From an uncultured Sulfitobacter sp. (GTDB lineage: Bacteria > Pseudomonadota > Alphaproteobacteria > Rhodobacterales > Rhodobacteraceae), in NCBI GenBank assembly GCA_947492925.1, contig CANLOQ010000002.1:496001-560000 (forward strand): a DNA stretch of 64,000 nt. Reading direction: 5' to 3'. Below, piece by piece: positions 10,340-18,093 of the stretch. A model generated the notes under the pieces. The model was not told the DNA's origin and did not search any database. It saw nothing but the letters and a program-made list of their open reading frames with translations. Numbering within the stretch: the first letter of the stretch is position 1; every line of letters starts with the position of its first letter. A program made the position numbers and the translations under genes.

Positions 10340-11015
10340 ACCAACTCTCAGCCTGCGCGGCATCACCAAATCCTACAACGCTGGCAAGGCCAACGCCCTG
10401 CAGGTGCTGCGCGGCGTCGATCTGACGGTGGGCCAGGGCGAGGTTGTGGCCCTTGTCGCGCCCTCCGGTGCAGGCAAATCGACGCTGCTGCACATCGCGG
10501 GTCTGCTGGATACCCCTGATACGGGCGAGGTAAGGATGAACGGCACCGATATGGCGGGCCAGTCCGACCGGCACCGCACTGCGACGCGGCGGTCCTATGT
10601 GGGGTTCATTTACCAGTTTCACCATCTGCTGCCCGAATTTACTGCACTAGAAAATATCGTGCTGCCCCAGCTGGCCAATGGCGCGCCCCGGGGCCGGGCT
10701 GACGCGCGCGCACGCGACCTGCTGGACAAGGTCGGCATCAGCGCGCGGGCCGATCACCGCCCCGCAGCCCTGTCGGGGGGCGAACAGCAACGCGTGGCCT
10801 TCTGCCGGGCGCTTGCGAACGCACCGGGGCTGCTGCTGGCGGATGAGCCGACGGGCAACCTTGATCCCGGCACCTCGGATCAGGTGTTCGCAACGCTGAT
10901 GGATCTGGTGCGCGACACGGGGCTGTCCGCCTTGATCGCAACCCACAACCTTGAACTGGCCGCGCGCATGGACCGTCAGATGCGGCTGGAGGACGGACAA
11001 CTCGTGCCGCTTTGA
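10332..11015 (+). CDS. lolD: Lipoprotein-releasing ABC transporter ATPase LolD
   Basis: A 227-residue ABC ATPase. The P-loop is APSGAGKS (about residues 43-50), with Ala in place of the usual first Gly. A Q-loop region ([12 protein letters not shown]) matches LolD, the signature is LSGGEQQR, and Walker B is [12 protein letters not shown]. It energises lipoprotein release with the permease just upstream. The ATG at 10332 lies inside the permease reading frame end (eight-base overlap), so the pair is translationally coupled. Confidence 0.93.
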   Translation: MSKPTLSLRGITKSYNAGKANALQVLRGVDLTVGQGEVVALVAPSGAGKSTLLHIAGLLDTPDTGEVRMNGTDMAGQSDRHRTATRRSYVGFIYQFHHLLPEFTALENIVLPQLANGAPRGRADARARDLLDKVGISARADHRPAALSGGEQQRVAFCRALANAPGLLLADEPTGNLDPGTSDQVFATLMDLVRDTGLSALIATHNLELAARMDRQMRLEDGQLVPL

Positions 11016-11112
11016 TGGTGTACGGACCCAATCGCGCTTGACCCTGTGACACCCATTTGCGCAAACTGGTCTTCGGCCCATCTTGGGCGCAGATTGGAAT
11101 GAAGGTTCGGTA

Positions 11113-12090
11113 ATGGTTCAGGTGACACTCACAGAAATTGAGGAAACGGTTCAGGCGGCGCTGCAACGCCACGGGGCAGAGGCTTTTCCGGCTGCCGAGG
11201 TCGCCCGCGCGGTCGCCGCCGCCGAATCTGTCGGCAACAAGATCTGTGGCCTTTACTATGTCGAAAGCTACTGCCAGCAGCTTGCCTCTGGCCGGGTCAA
11301 GGGGGATGTCACACCAACGGTCTCCACCCCCCGCGGGGCCGTGGTCCATGTGGATGCGCATTTTGGATTTGCACAGCCCGCCTTCGCCTACGGGCTGCCC
11401 GTCGCACTTGATGCCGCGCGGCGGTCGGGGGTGGCCACGCTTGCGGTCGGCCATGCGCACACCTGCACCTCGCTGGGCTATTTCACCGAGCAGATCGCGC
11501 GCGCGGGATTTGTTGGTGTGGGCTTCACCAATGCCTCACCCATCGTGGCAGCCCCGGGTGGCAAAACGCGGGTGATCGGTACAAACCCCATCGCGTTTTC
11601 CGTGCCCGACGGCGCGGGCGGCATCGCAATGCAGTTCGATCAGTCCACAACCACCGTGGCACTGGGCAAGATCACGATGGCCAAAGCCGCAGGAGAGCAC
11701 ATTCCCGAAGGCTGGGCGGTGGATGCACAGGGTGCGCCCACCACAGACCCTGACGCGGCCATTGCGGGTTCGCTGGTGTCAATGGGCGGCTACAAGGGAT
11801 GGGGTTTTGGCCTGATGGCCGAAATCCTTGCCGCAGGTATGACCGGAGGTGTGTTGTCACGCGATGTCAAACCGCTCAAGGCTCCCGAAGGCCCGCCCCA
11901 CGATCTGGGACAGTATTACATCGTCATAGATCCGGCCACATCGCCTGATTTTGGTGACCGGCTGTCGGCGTTGGCAGAGGCAGCATCCGCAGATGCCGGC
12001 GCGCGCATGCCGGGGCAGGGCAAAGTGCCCTCCGATCCCGTTGAGGTGACACAGGCGGTCTGGGACCAGATGCGCGGTCTTGCAGGGTAA
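11113..12090 (+). CDS. Malate/L-lactate dehydrogenase family (Ldh2) oxidoreductase
   Basis: A 325-residue NAD(P)-dependent enzyme of the Ldh2/MdhC fold. Motifs include the GVATLAVGHAHTCTSLGYF region (substrate and catalytic His), GTNPIAFSVP for cofactor binding, and GYKGWGFGLMAEILA near the C-terminus. Family members reduce 2-oxo acids or cyclic imines (malate, ureidoglycolate, sulfolactate, delta1-piperideine-2-carboxylate). In marine roseobacters 3-sulfolactate or imino-acid reduction is plausible but not shown. The ATG at 11113 is favoured over an in-frame GTG ten codons upstream. Confidence 0.8.
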   Translation: MVQVTLTEIEETVQAALQRHGAEAFPAAEVARAVAAAESVGNKICGLYYVESYCQQLASGRVKGDVTPTVSTPRGAVVHVDAHFGFAQPAFAYGLPVALDAARRSGVATLAVGHAHTCTSLGYFTEQIARAGFVGVGFTNASPIVAAPGGKTRVIGTNPIAFSVPDGAGGIAMQFDQSTTTVALGKITMAKAAGEHIPEGWAVDAQGAPTTDPDAAIAGSLVSMGGYKGWGFGLMAEILAAGMTGGVLSRDVKPLKAPEGPPHDLGQYYIVIDPATSPDFGDRLSALAEAASADAGARMPGQGKVPSDPVEVTQAVWDQMRGLAG

Positions 12091-12137
12091 GGTGGGTCTC
12101 TGACCCACCCCCGGGGGTGCACCACAGGTGCATCCTA
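12091..12137. repeat. REP-like compound palindrome
   Basis: GGTGGGTC-TCT-GACCCACC is a perfect eight-base stem starting one base after the Ldh2 stop. It is followed by a second palindrome around GGTGCACC, ending in CATCCTAC. On the minus strand the unit reads GTAGGATGCACC and resembles elements at 14239 and 15051. It lies between convergent genes and may also act as a terminator. Confidence 0.6.
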
Positions 12138-12569
12138 CACCTGTTGCGTCAGCCAGACCCCTGATGCCATCAATGCAATCCCGCCCGCCCGGGTCAGACC
12201 CAGCGGCGAAACCTGCGCGCCAAACAGACCGAAATGGTCAATCGCCGCCGCCGAGATCAACTGCCCCAGAAGCACAAAAAACACCGCATTCCCGACGCCG
12301 AAATGCGGCGCGATGAACGTGATTGTCAGCACGTAGAACGCGATCAGCGATCCGGCCAGAAACAGATGGCGCGGGGCTGTGGCAAAACGCAACGCCCCGT
12401 GCGGGCCGGTAAACAGCATCACCACAAGCGACGTGGCAAAAGCCACCACAAATAGCACCGTAGCCGCCGCCGCTGGCGACCCAACATGCCGTCCCAACCC
12501 CGCGTTCATCGCTGCCAGCACCGGAATACCGATGCCCGCGATCAACATGATCACCGCGTAATGTGCCAT
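12135..12569 (-). CDS. Small DMT-superfamily membrane protein (DUF606/YdcZ-like)
   Basis: A 144-residue protein with about five hydrophobic segments, half the size of a full EamA-type drug/metabolite transporter. MAHYAVIMLIAGIGIPVLAA with following MNAGLG is typical of DUF606, where a conserved N-terminal helix contains an 'NAxLG' turn. Such half-size members probably dimerise. Substrate unknown. The start codon lies immediately after GGAAGG, unusually close for a ribosome site. It is divergent from the cytochrome c lipoprotein gene. Confidence 0.75.
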   Translation of the reverse strand: MAHYAVIMLIAGIGIPVLAAMNAGLGRHVGSPAAAATVLFVVAFATSLVVMLFTGPHGALRFATAPRHLFLAGSLIAFYVLTITFIAPHFGVGNAVFFVLLGQLISAAAIDHFGLFGAQVSPLGLTRAGGIALMASGVWLTQQV

Positions 12570-12633
12570 CCTTCCAGCTCCCTGATAGTGCGTCGCGCCG
12601 GGTGCGGCGCTTTTTCACCCGCCCGGCGCGCGT

Positions 12634-12647
12634 TTGATATAAATCAT
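12634..12647. promoter_or_regulatory. FnrL/ANR-type operator upstream of the cytochrome gene
   Basis: TTGAT-ATAA-ATCAT matches the Fnr/FnrL consensus TTGAT-N4-ATCAA at nine of ten defined positions. It is centred about 73 bases upstream of the cytochrome c lipoprotein start, in the divergent region shared with the DMT gene. FnrL is the oxygen-sensing activator of microaerobic genes in Rhodobacterales, and cytochromes are usual targets. Binding is inferred. Confidence 0.6.
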
Positions 12648-12713
12648 TGCGCAAGCCAGCGGCGCGCGCAAGTTTGGACCCTGCAAAGGCATCATGCAGG
12701 AAAGGGCGCGTTC

Positions 12714-13127
12714 ATGAACAACATAACAGTATCTTTGGGGGTGGCCTGCGGTCTGGCGGGTCTTGTCGCCTGCGCGCCGGTCTCCATGCCCCAGCCTGAC
12801 GAAGGCGCGCTGTTCTTTGCTGAAAACTGCGCGTCCTGTCACGGCAGCGCAGGACGCGGCAACGGCCCCGCAGCCGCAGGCCTGTCGCCAGCACCGACCG
12901 ATCTGACCCAACTGGCGGCAGCACAGGGTGGCACTTTTCCGACCGCGCGGGCGCTCAGCTATATCTGGGGTGATCCCGAACAGGGGCATCTTGCGCGTGT
13001 GATGCCGCAGTTCGGCGGGGCAATGGCTGATGATCTGGTCCCGGTTGAGGTCGACGGCGTGCTGACACCCACACCGCGCGCTCTGGCTGCGCTGCTGGCC
13101 TATCTCGAATCGATCCAGTCGCCGTAG
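12714..13127 (+). CDS. Class I c-type cytochrome, lipoprotein-anchored
   Basis: A 137-residue exported cytochrome. The N-terminus MNNITVSLGVACGLAGLVAC ends in a lipobox (LVAC, lipid-modified Cys at residue 20). The haem site is CASCH, followed by GSAGRGNGPAAAGL. The C-terminal MPQFGGAM supplies the probable Met ligand, and a final helix (ALAALLAYLESIQ) closes the fold as in class I cytochromes. It probably carries electrons at the periplasmic membrane face. An FnrL-like box upstream suggests induction at low oxygen. AGGAAAGG provides the ribosome site. A second short cytochrome lies at 14631. Confidence 0.85.
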   Translation: MNNITVSLGVACGLAGLVACAPVSMPQPDEGALFFAENCASCHGSAGRGNGPAAAGLSPAPTDLTQLAAAQGGTFPTARALSYIWGDPEQGHLARVMPQFGGAMADDLVPVEVDGVLTPTPRALAALLAYLESIQSP

Positions 13128-13134
13128 CGCAGGC

Positions 13135-13821
13135 TCAGCCGCAGATGCCGCGCACCTCCAGCCCGTCCCAGGGCAGACGCACGTTCCACTCGCGGCTTTG
13201 GGGCAGGGGCTGCACCGGCATCACCTGTCCAATCAGCGCATGCAGCCGGGCGGTGCGCGGTGCCTGCGGGGCCAGCGCGCGGCAACAGACGTATTCTTCC
13301 ACAATGGACCCCTGCTGTTCGAACCCGAAATCACCGAACCGCCGCGTCCCGTCGATCTCAAACAGATAGGGATCTGCCCCGCCGCCATGCTCGGACGCCG
13401 CGCGCAGCGGGGAATACCCCGTCGTCGCGCGGTTCTGCCACTGCCAGACATGGGTCAGCTCATGCGCAAAGAGCATCGCCGCGATCAGGCCGATCGTATC
13501 GGGATAATCCGGCAGATAGTCCTCGATGAACCAGTCCTTGTCGAACAGCACCCGGTTGAACAGCGCCACCGCCGCAGGTTTGCTGGTCACGATCTCATCC
13601 GTGGGCGGCGGCAGGATCAGCTCGCGGCAGGTGGTGCGCGGGCGTGGTTTGCGCCGGAACGTCACCGCCCGCGTGGGCGCGCCGTCATGCAGGCGCACCC
13701 GGTCGTAATTCAGCGTCTCACCGTGGATCGTGCCCAGAAACGCGCGTTCATTGTCCGTCAGGGGACGGCCGCAGGCAGCCACCAGCGCAAGCATCAGCAA
13801 AAGGGCCGCGACAGGCCTCAC
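13135..13821 (-). CDS. Predicted lipoprotein with HEXXH metalloprotease-like motif
   Basis: A 228-residue protein starting at a GTG. MRPVAALLLMLALVAACG gives a lipobox with Cys at residue 17. The middle holds FAHELTHVWQWQN, an HEXXH zinc-binding motif (HELTH). A Glu in SIVEEYVCC further on could be the third ligand. No family recognised. It may be a small zinc peptidase or a non-catalytic relative of the DUF4157 type. The start overlaps the stop of the thioesterase gene by four bases (GTGA). Confidence 0.65.
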   Translation of the reverse strand: MRPVAALLLMLALVAACGRPLTDNERAFLGTIHGETLNYDRVRLHDGAPTRAVTFRRKPRPRTTCRELILPPPTDEIVTSKPAAVALFNRVLFDKDWFIEDYLPDYPDTIGLIAAMLFAHELTHVWQWQNRATTGYSPLRAASEHGGGADPYLFEIDGTRRFGDFGFEQQGSIVEEYVCCRALAPQAPRTARLHALIGQVMPVQPLPQSREWNVRLPWDGLEVRGICG

Positions 13822-14219
13822 CGCGCGAAAGTCGCCGTGGCAAGGGCAACCGGCTTGCCCGATGGCTCCGCAATCAGCGTGACGCGGGTAAATACCATCG
13901 ATTTGCCCGCCCGCGTCACCTCGGCTTCAGCGCGGATGCTGTCGCCGCTGGCCGGACGCAGGAACTGCGTGTCCAGCGTGACCGTGCCCACAGGCTCCGG
14001 CCCGCCCAGATGCCCGAAACAGGCAAAGACCATCGAGGTATCGGCCAAAGCGGCCAGCGCCTGACCGCAAACGATGTCGCCCACACGGTTGATCTGGGGC
14101 GTCACGGGTATGGTCATCACGCACCCCTGCGCTGATATGTCGTTGATCTTGGGGCCAAGCGCGCGAATCCACGGTGCGAACATTTTGTCCAGAATGGCTT
14201 GGGCGGTATCGGGCGTCAT
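13818..14219 (-). CDS. PaaI-family hot-dog thioesterase
   Basis: A 133-residue single hot-dog domain. The central helix carries VCGQALAALADTSMVF, where PaaI enzymes keep a catalytic Asp, followed by strand VGTVTLDTQFLRPA. Members hydrolyse acyl-CoA thioesters, often phenylacetyl-CoA derivatives. The exact substrate is not predictable. The ATG at 14219 is preferred to one 12 codons upstream. It is coupled to the HEXXH lipoprotein gene by a four-base overlap. Confidence 0.75.
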   Translation of the reverse strand: MTPDTAQAILDKMFAPWIRALGPKINDISAQGCVMTIPVTPQINRVGDIVCGQALAALADTSMVFACFGHLGGPEPVGTVTLDTQFLRPASGDSIRAEAEVTRAGKSMVFTRVTLIAEPSGKPVALATATFAR

Positions 14220-14238
14220 GGGCTGCCTCTGCGCAAAG

Positions 14239-14260
14239 GTGGGCTGAAACCCCACCCTAC
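14239..14260. repeat. REP-like palindrome
   Basis: GGTGGG-ctgaaac-CCCACC followed by CTAC. On the minus strand it reads GTAGGGTGGGGTTTCAGCCC, the same GTAGG(G/A)TG boundary as the elements at 12091 and 15051. It lies just upstream of the thioesterase start in a gene-poor stretch. The remaining sequence to 14430 shows no other recognised feature. Confidence 0.55.
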
Positions 14261-14430
14261 GGCGTGGGGTGCATGTTTCAAGCCGCTAACGCATCCGTGG
14301 GCATTAGTGACTGATTGGTCCCTATTTATGTCAACCCACGCTCCCTATCTCAACATCAGATCGCAGGACACACCCGTTCTGCGGCACACACCGCAGCCTC
14401 CGACAGGGCGCTGCCTGGAAAGGAAACGAT

Positions 14431-14517
14431 ATGATCCGCGTCATTCTCCCCACCGTCACCGGTTTTGTTGCATTGATGAGCCTTTGGGGCGTGGCCGCTG
14501 CCACCTACATGATGTGA
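14431..14517 (+). CDS. Putative 28-residue single-pass membrane protein
   Basis: ATG at 14431 follows AAAGGAAACGAT, a strong ribosome site with good spacing, and runs to TGA at 14515-14517. The peptide is MIRVILPTVTGFVALMSL followed by WGVAAATYMM: one basic residue, then an almost unbroken transmembrane stretch. No family recognised. It lies between the thioesterase and the second cytochrome gene, on the cytochrome strand. Very small membrane proteins often attach to respiratory complexes, but that is a guess. It could also be a chance ORF; the ribosome site and composition argue against that. Confidence 0.5.
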   Translation: MIRVILPTVTGFVALMSLWGVAAATYMM

Positions 14518-14529
14518 CCCCCTGCGCTG

Positions 14530-14550
14530 CGCCGGCCCTTCGGGCTGGCG
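14530..14550 (+). terminator. Hairpin after the small membrane ORF
   Basis: CGCCGGCCC-TTC-GGGCTGGCG forms nine pairs including one G-T, 12 bases after the TGA of the 28-residue ORF. There is no T-run, so it may be an mRNA-stabilising stem or a weak terminator. Confidence 0.4.
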
Positions 14551-14630
14551 CGACATCGCCGTGATGTGACCCGGATCAGGGTGCGCCGACATCACCGCTG
14601 CTAGACTGGGGCATCATAGGAGGACCCCGG

Positions 14631-15030
14631 ATGTAACCAATTCCTTGCGGCACTGACGATTTGTTGTCTCACGCAGTCTGCGGCGCTGGACCAGAGCGCC
14701 GAAGAGGGCAAGAAACTCTACGACGAACATTGCGCCGTCTGCCACGGGGCAGACGCAGGCGGCAACGGCCCGCTGGCCTCTGCGCTGATCCTGCAACCTC
14801 TCAGCCTCACCGATCTGGTCACCCGCCACGACGGTGTGTTCCCCGTCTACCGCGTCTTATTCCGCATCGACGGCCGCGACCCGCTGGTCAGCCACGGCTC
14901 GCCCATGCCGATCTACGGCGATTTCTTCGAAGGCGAGGAGGCGGTGATCAAGGCCGAAACAGGCCAGCCGATCATGACAAGCAAACCCGTGGTGGATTTG
15001 GTGACGTATCTGCAGGAGATACAGGAATAA
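14631..15030 (+). pseudogene. c-type cytochrome with disrupted start (ATG immediately followed by TAA)
   Basis: AGGAGG (14619-14624) leads to ATG at 14631, but the next codon is TAA. In the +1 frame the sequence continues NQFLAALTICCLTQSAA, a good signal peptide. It then runs through EEGKKLYDEHCAVCHG (haem motif CAVCH), MPIYGDFFEG and a last helix ending TYLQEIQE, stopping with TAA at 15028-15030. Deleting one T after the ATG would give an intact 132-residue periplasmic cytochrome c. So this is either a one-base frameshift mutation, an assembly error, or an unusual start. The body shows no other damage, so inactivation would be recent. It is related in size and layout to the lipoprotein cytochrome at 12714. 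Confidence 0.7.
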
Positions 15031-15050
15031 CGAAGAGACAACGCCGCCCC

Positions 15051-15123
15051 GTAGGGTGCGCATTTATTGCGCACCGTCGGTCCGCTTCATCCGTGAAAGG
15101 TGCGCAAAAAATGCGCACCCTAC
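15051..15123. repeat. Inverted repeat of REP type
   Basis: GTAGGGTGCGCAT (15051-15063) is matched by ATGCGCACCCTAC (15111-15123), a perfect 13-base inverted repeat. Each arm is itself part of an inner GGTGCGCA...TGCGCACC palindrome, giving a two-lobed structure. It sits between the disrupted cytochrome gene and the convergent potassium-channel gene and shares its boundary motif with the elements at 12091 and 14239. Confidence 0.75.
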
Positions 15124-15163
15124 GCTATTGTCCTGTATTTCCCGCGCGAAAACAATACACATA

Positions 15164-15652
15164 TCAACGGTACTGCCGTCTCACCAAAAGGATTGCCGGG
15201 ATCGCTCCGATTGTGAAAAGTCCCAAAATAGCCTGTGCAGATGCGATAAAACGGCATGTTCCTATCGGGGCGAGGTCTCCATATCCAAGCGTAGTGAAAG
15301 TAGTTACCGAGAAATATAGGTAATCAAGGCCAATCAATTCCTCCGATATGCAGCCTCCATCAGCGCTCTGCATTTCCAAATAAAGCATTGCGAAACCTAC
15401 AGGCAATGAGAACACAAGAATCCAAATCGGATACCAAGGCTCAAGCTCGTCTATTCGGAATGCAGTTCGAATAGCTATCGCAACAACGCCGAGGTAGAAG
15501 CCGACATTCACGACCGGAATGACAATATCCGACGTACTGGTCTCTGTGATGGAATAATAGCTTAGAAAACTGAACCAGATTACAGTTAATAAAATTCCAA
15601 CCACACAATCCGCGAGGTCAACTACGTATATTCTCCGGTTACCGCTATTCAT
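15164..15652 (-). CDS. Two-pore-helix potassium channel family protein
   Basis: A 162-residue membrane protein with about three to four hydrophobic segments. The pore loop TTLGYGD (selectivity filter, about residues 121-127) lies between two helices, as in Ion_trans_2 channels. There is no voltage sensor of six-helix type and no cytosolic RCK domain, so it is a minimal channel that probably tetramerises. The gene is visibly richer in A/T than its neighbours and has no strong ribosome site, suggesting acquisition by transfer. It is not linked functionally to parE, which follows it on the same strand. Confidence 0.8.
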   Translation of the reverse strand: MNSGNRRIYVVDLADCVVGILLTVIWFSFLSYYSITETSTSDIVIPVVNVGFYLGVVAIAIRTAFRIDELEPWYPIWILVFSLPVGFAMLYLEMQSADGGCISEELIGLDYLYFSVTTFTTLGYGDLAPIGTCRFIASAQAILGLFTIGAIPAILLVRRQYR

Positions 15653-15687
15653 TCAGTGATGTTCCAGCGCTGCAAGATGCCCCCCCC

Positions 15688-17646
15688 TCAAACATCCAAC
15701 TCCTCCACAAACCGCGCGTTCTCCTGAATGTACTGAAACCGCAGCTCCGGCTTTTTCCCCATCAGCCGTTCCACCAGATCGCCCGTCTCCCCCGGCACGT
15801 CCTCATCCACCGACACGCGGATCAGCTTGCGCGTCGCGGGGTCCATCGTGGTCTCTTTGAGGTCCTTCGCGTCCATCTCTCCCAGACCCTTGAAGCGTTG
15901 CAAATCAATCTTGCCCTTGCCGCCCAAGCCCTTCTCAAGCCAGTGATTTTTCTCAATATCATCCGCCACATAAAGCCGCTTGGCCCCCTGCGTCAGCCGG
16001 TACAAAGGCGGACAGGCGAGGTACAGGTGCCCGCCGTCAATCAAGGGCCGCATCTGGGTGAAAAAGAACGTCATCAACAGTGACGCGATATGCGCCCCGT
16101 CCACATCTGCGTCCGTCATAATGATGATTTTTTCATAGCGCAGATCATCCAGATTGAACTTCGTCCCCATGCCACAGCCCAATGCCTCGCACAGGTCGGA
16201 AATCTCCGCATTCGTGGTCAGCTTGTTCGAGGCCGCCCCCAGCACGTTCAAAATCTTACCCTTGAGCGGCAATAGCGCCTGCGTCTTGCGGTCCCGCGCG
16301 CCCTTGCCGGACCCGCCAGCGCTATCGCCCTCCACAATGAACAACTCCGTGCCCACCCGGTCCTTGCTGGTACAATCCGTCAGCTTCCCCGGCAGTCGCA
16401 GCTTTTTCGTCGCAGATTTCCGCGCCGTTTCCTTTTCCTGCCGCCTGCGCAGCCGTTCCTCCGCCCGCAGCACCAGAAAATCCAAAATCGCCCCGGCGGA
16501 TTTGGTGTCCGCCGCCAGCCAGTTGTCGAAGTGATCGCGCACCGCCCCTTCGGTCATCTTCTGCGCGGCTTCCGTGCTCAGCCGGTCCTTGGTCTGCCCC
16601 ACGAACGCAGGGTCCGCGATGAAACACGACACCAAGGCACAGCCGCCTGACATCAGGTCTTCCCGCGTGATCTGTGCGGCCTTCTTGTTGTTGGATAATT
16701 CGCCGTAGGCCTTGATCCCCTTCAGGATCGCCGCCCAGAACCCCGCCACATGCGTGCCGCCCTCGGGCGTGGGCACGGTGTTACAGTAGCTTTGAATGAA
16801 CCCGTCGCGCGCGGGCGTCCAGTTGATCGCCCATTCGACCTTGCCCGCCTCACCGAACTTCTCCTGAAAATCCACCGTCCCGGCAAAGGACGCGTCGGCG
16901 TAGGTCGTCGCGGAGCCAAGCGTTTCTTTCAGATAATCCGACAGACCACCGGGGAAGTGGAACGTCGCCTCCTGCGGCGTATCCCCGTCAGCAATCGCCG
17001 ATTTCCAGCGGATTTCCACCCCCGAAAACAGATAGGCCTTTGACCGGATCGACGCGAACAGCCGCGCGGGCTTGAACCGGTGTGATCCGAAAATCTGCTC
17101 ATCCGCGTGAAAGGTCACCGTTGTCCCGCGCCGGTTCGGGGCCGCGCCCACCTTTTCAACCGGGCCCAGAGGTATGCCGCGCGAAAACCGCTGCTCGAAC
17201 AGCTCCTTGTTGCGTGCGACCTGCACAACCATGCTGTCGCTCAGTGCGTTCACGACTGACGCACCAACCCCGTGCAAACCGCCCGATGTCTGATACGCCT
17301 TGCCCGAAAACTTGCCGCCCGCGTGCAGGGTACACAGGATCACCTCAAGCGCGGATTTGTCGGGAAACTTCGGATGCGGATCAATCGGAATGCCGCGCCC
17401 GTTGTCCCGCACCGTGACGGCGTAATCCTCGTGCAGCTCCACCTCGATGCGGGTGGCATGACCCGCCACCGCCTCGTCCATCGAATTGTCCAGCACCTCG
17501 GCCACCAGATGATGCAGCGCCCGTTCGTCCGTGCCGCCGATATACATGCCGGGGCGTTTGCGGACGGGCTCCAGCCCCTCCAGCACCTCGATAGAGGAGG
17601 CGTCGTAATCGGTCGGTTCCTGTCCGGAAAGAAGATCGTTCATCAT
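15688..17646 (-). CDS. parE: DNA topoisomerase IV subunit B
   Basis: A 652-residue type IIA topoisomerase ATPase subunit that, with ParC, decatenates daughter chromosomes. The GHKL domain has VLDNSMDEA, VRDNGRGIP and GLHGVGASVVNALS. The TOPRIM domain has VEGDSAGGSGKG and TDADVDGAH (metal-binding DxD). The C-terminus holds FKGLGEMDAKDL. ParE rather than GyrB is favoured by the length, about 150 residues shorter than many alphaproteobacterial GyrB proteins. The start is one of two adjacent ATG codons (17646 or 17643); a longer reading from 17703 is unlikely. Confidence 0.93.
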   Translation of the reverse strand: MMNDLLSGQEPTDYDASSIEVLEGLEPVRKRPGMYIGGTDERALHHLVAEVLDNSMDEAVAGHATRIEVELHEDYAVTVRDNGRGIPIDPHPKFPDKSALEVILCTLHAGGKFSGKAYQTSGGLHGVGASVVNALSDSMVVQVARNKELFEQRFSRGIPLGPVEKVGAAPNRRGTTVTFHADEQIFGSHRFKPARLFASIRSKAYLFSGVEIRWKSAIADGDTPQEATFHFPGGLSDYLKETLGSATTYADASFAGTVDFQEKFGEAGKVEWAINWTPARDGFIQSYCNTVPTPEGGTHVAGFWAAILKGIKAYGELSNNKKAAQITREDLMSGGCALVSCFIADPAFVGQTKDRLSTEAAQKMTEGAVRDHFDNWLAADTKSAGAILDFLVLRAEERLRRRQEKETARKSATKKLRLPGKLTDCTSKDRVGTELFIVEGDSAGGSGKGARDRKTQALLPLKGKILNVLGAASNKLTTNAEISDLCEALGCGMGTKFNLDDLRYEKIIIMTDADVDGAHIASLLMTFFFTQMRPLIDGGHLYLACPPLYRLTQGAKRLYVADDIEKNHWLEKGLGGKGKIDLQRFKGLGEMDAKDLKETTMDPATRKLIRVSVDEDVPGETGDLVERLMGKKPELRFQYIQENARFVEELDV

Positions 17647-17712
17647 ACCGCTCGCTTTTTGCTTTGCCCCATTCTGACAGGCAGGGCGGTGCTGCGCAAT
17701 CACGCGGATGGC

Positions 17713-18093
17713 TTAATCCACAGCCCTTTTGTGCAGCCACGCGGCAAGGTCTTCCTCGTCGACCCGCCCCTGCGCGACCTCGCGGATCATGTCGCCTGCC
17801 TCGATTGTCGTATGACCAATCGTGACCCCATTTAGATCGAGACAAGCGAGCATGCTGCGATATGCTGTCCGTTTGTTGGCATCGTTGAAGACGTGGCCGG
17901 TGGCGATTGCCACCGCATAGGCAGAGGCCAGGTCAAACACATCAGAGACCATGCCATAGACGAGTCTGTTGTCCACGCGTGACAGTGCGCCGTCGAGGGA
18001 CTTATTGCCGGCCTTGCCCTGCAACTCGCCGGGGTTCAGCACATTGTCATGGATGGCCTCAACGACAACCGCGTTCAAAAGGACGTAGTTCAT
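17713..18093 (-). CDS. doc: Death-on-curing (Doc) family toxin
   Basis: A 126-residue Fic-fold toxin. The Fic motif is HVFNDANKRTAY (His about residue 67), matching Doc's HxFx(D/N)xNKR. Doc phosphorylates elongation factor EF-Tu and stops translation. The start overlaps the antitoxin stop by four bases (ATGA), the normal antitoxin-toxin order. The catalytic residues appear intact, so the toxin is probably functional and held by its partner. Confidence 0.9.
   Translation of the reverse strand: MNYVLLNAVVVEAIHDNVLNPGELQGKAGNKSLDGALSRVDNRLVYGMVSDVFDLASAYAVAIATGHVFNDANKRTAYRSMLACLDLNGVTIGHTTIEAGDMIREVAQGRVDEEDLAAWLHKRAVD

Noticed and set aside
14661-15323. A 220-residue frame overlapping the disrupted cytochrome c gene and the REP element
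   Set aside because: It crosses the REP repeat and uses another frame. The cytochrome frame carries the haem motif and is clearly the coding one.
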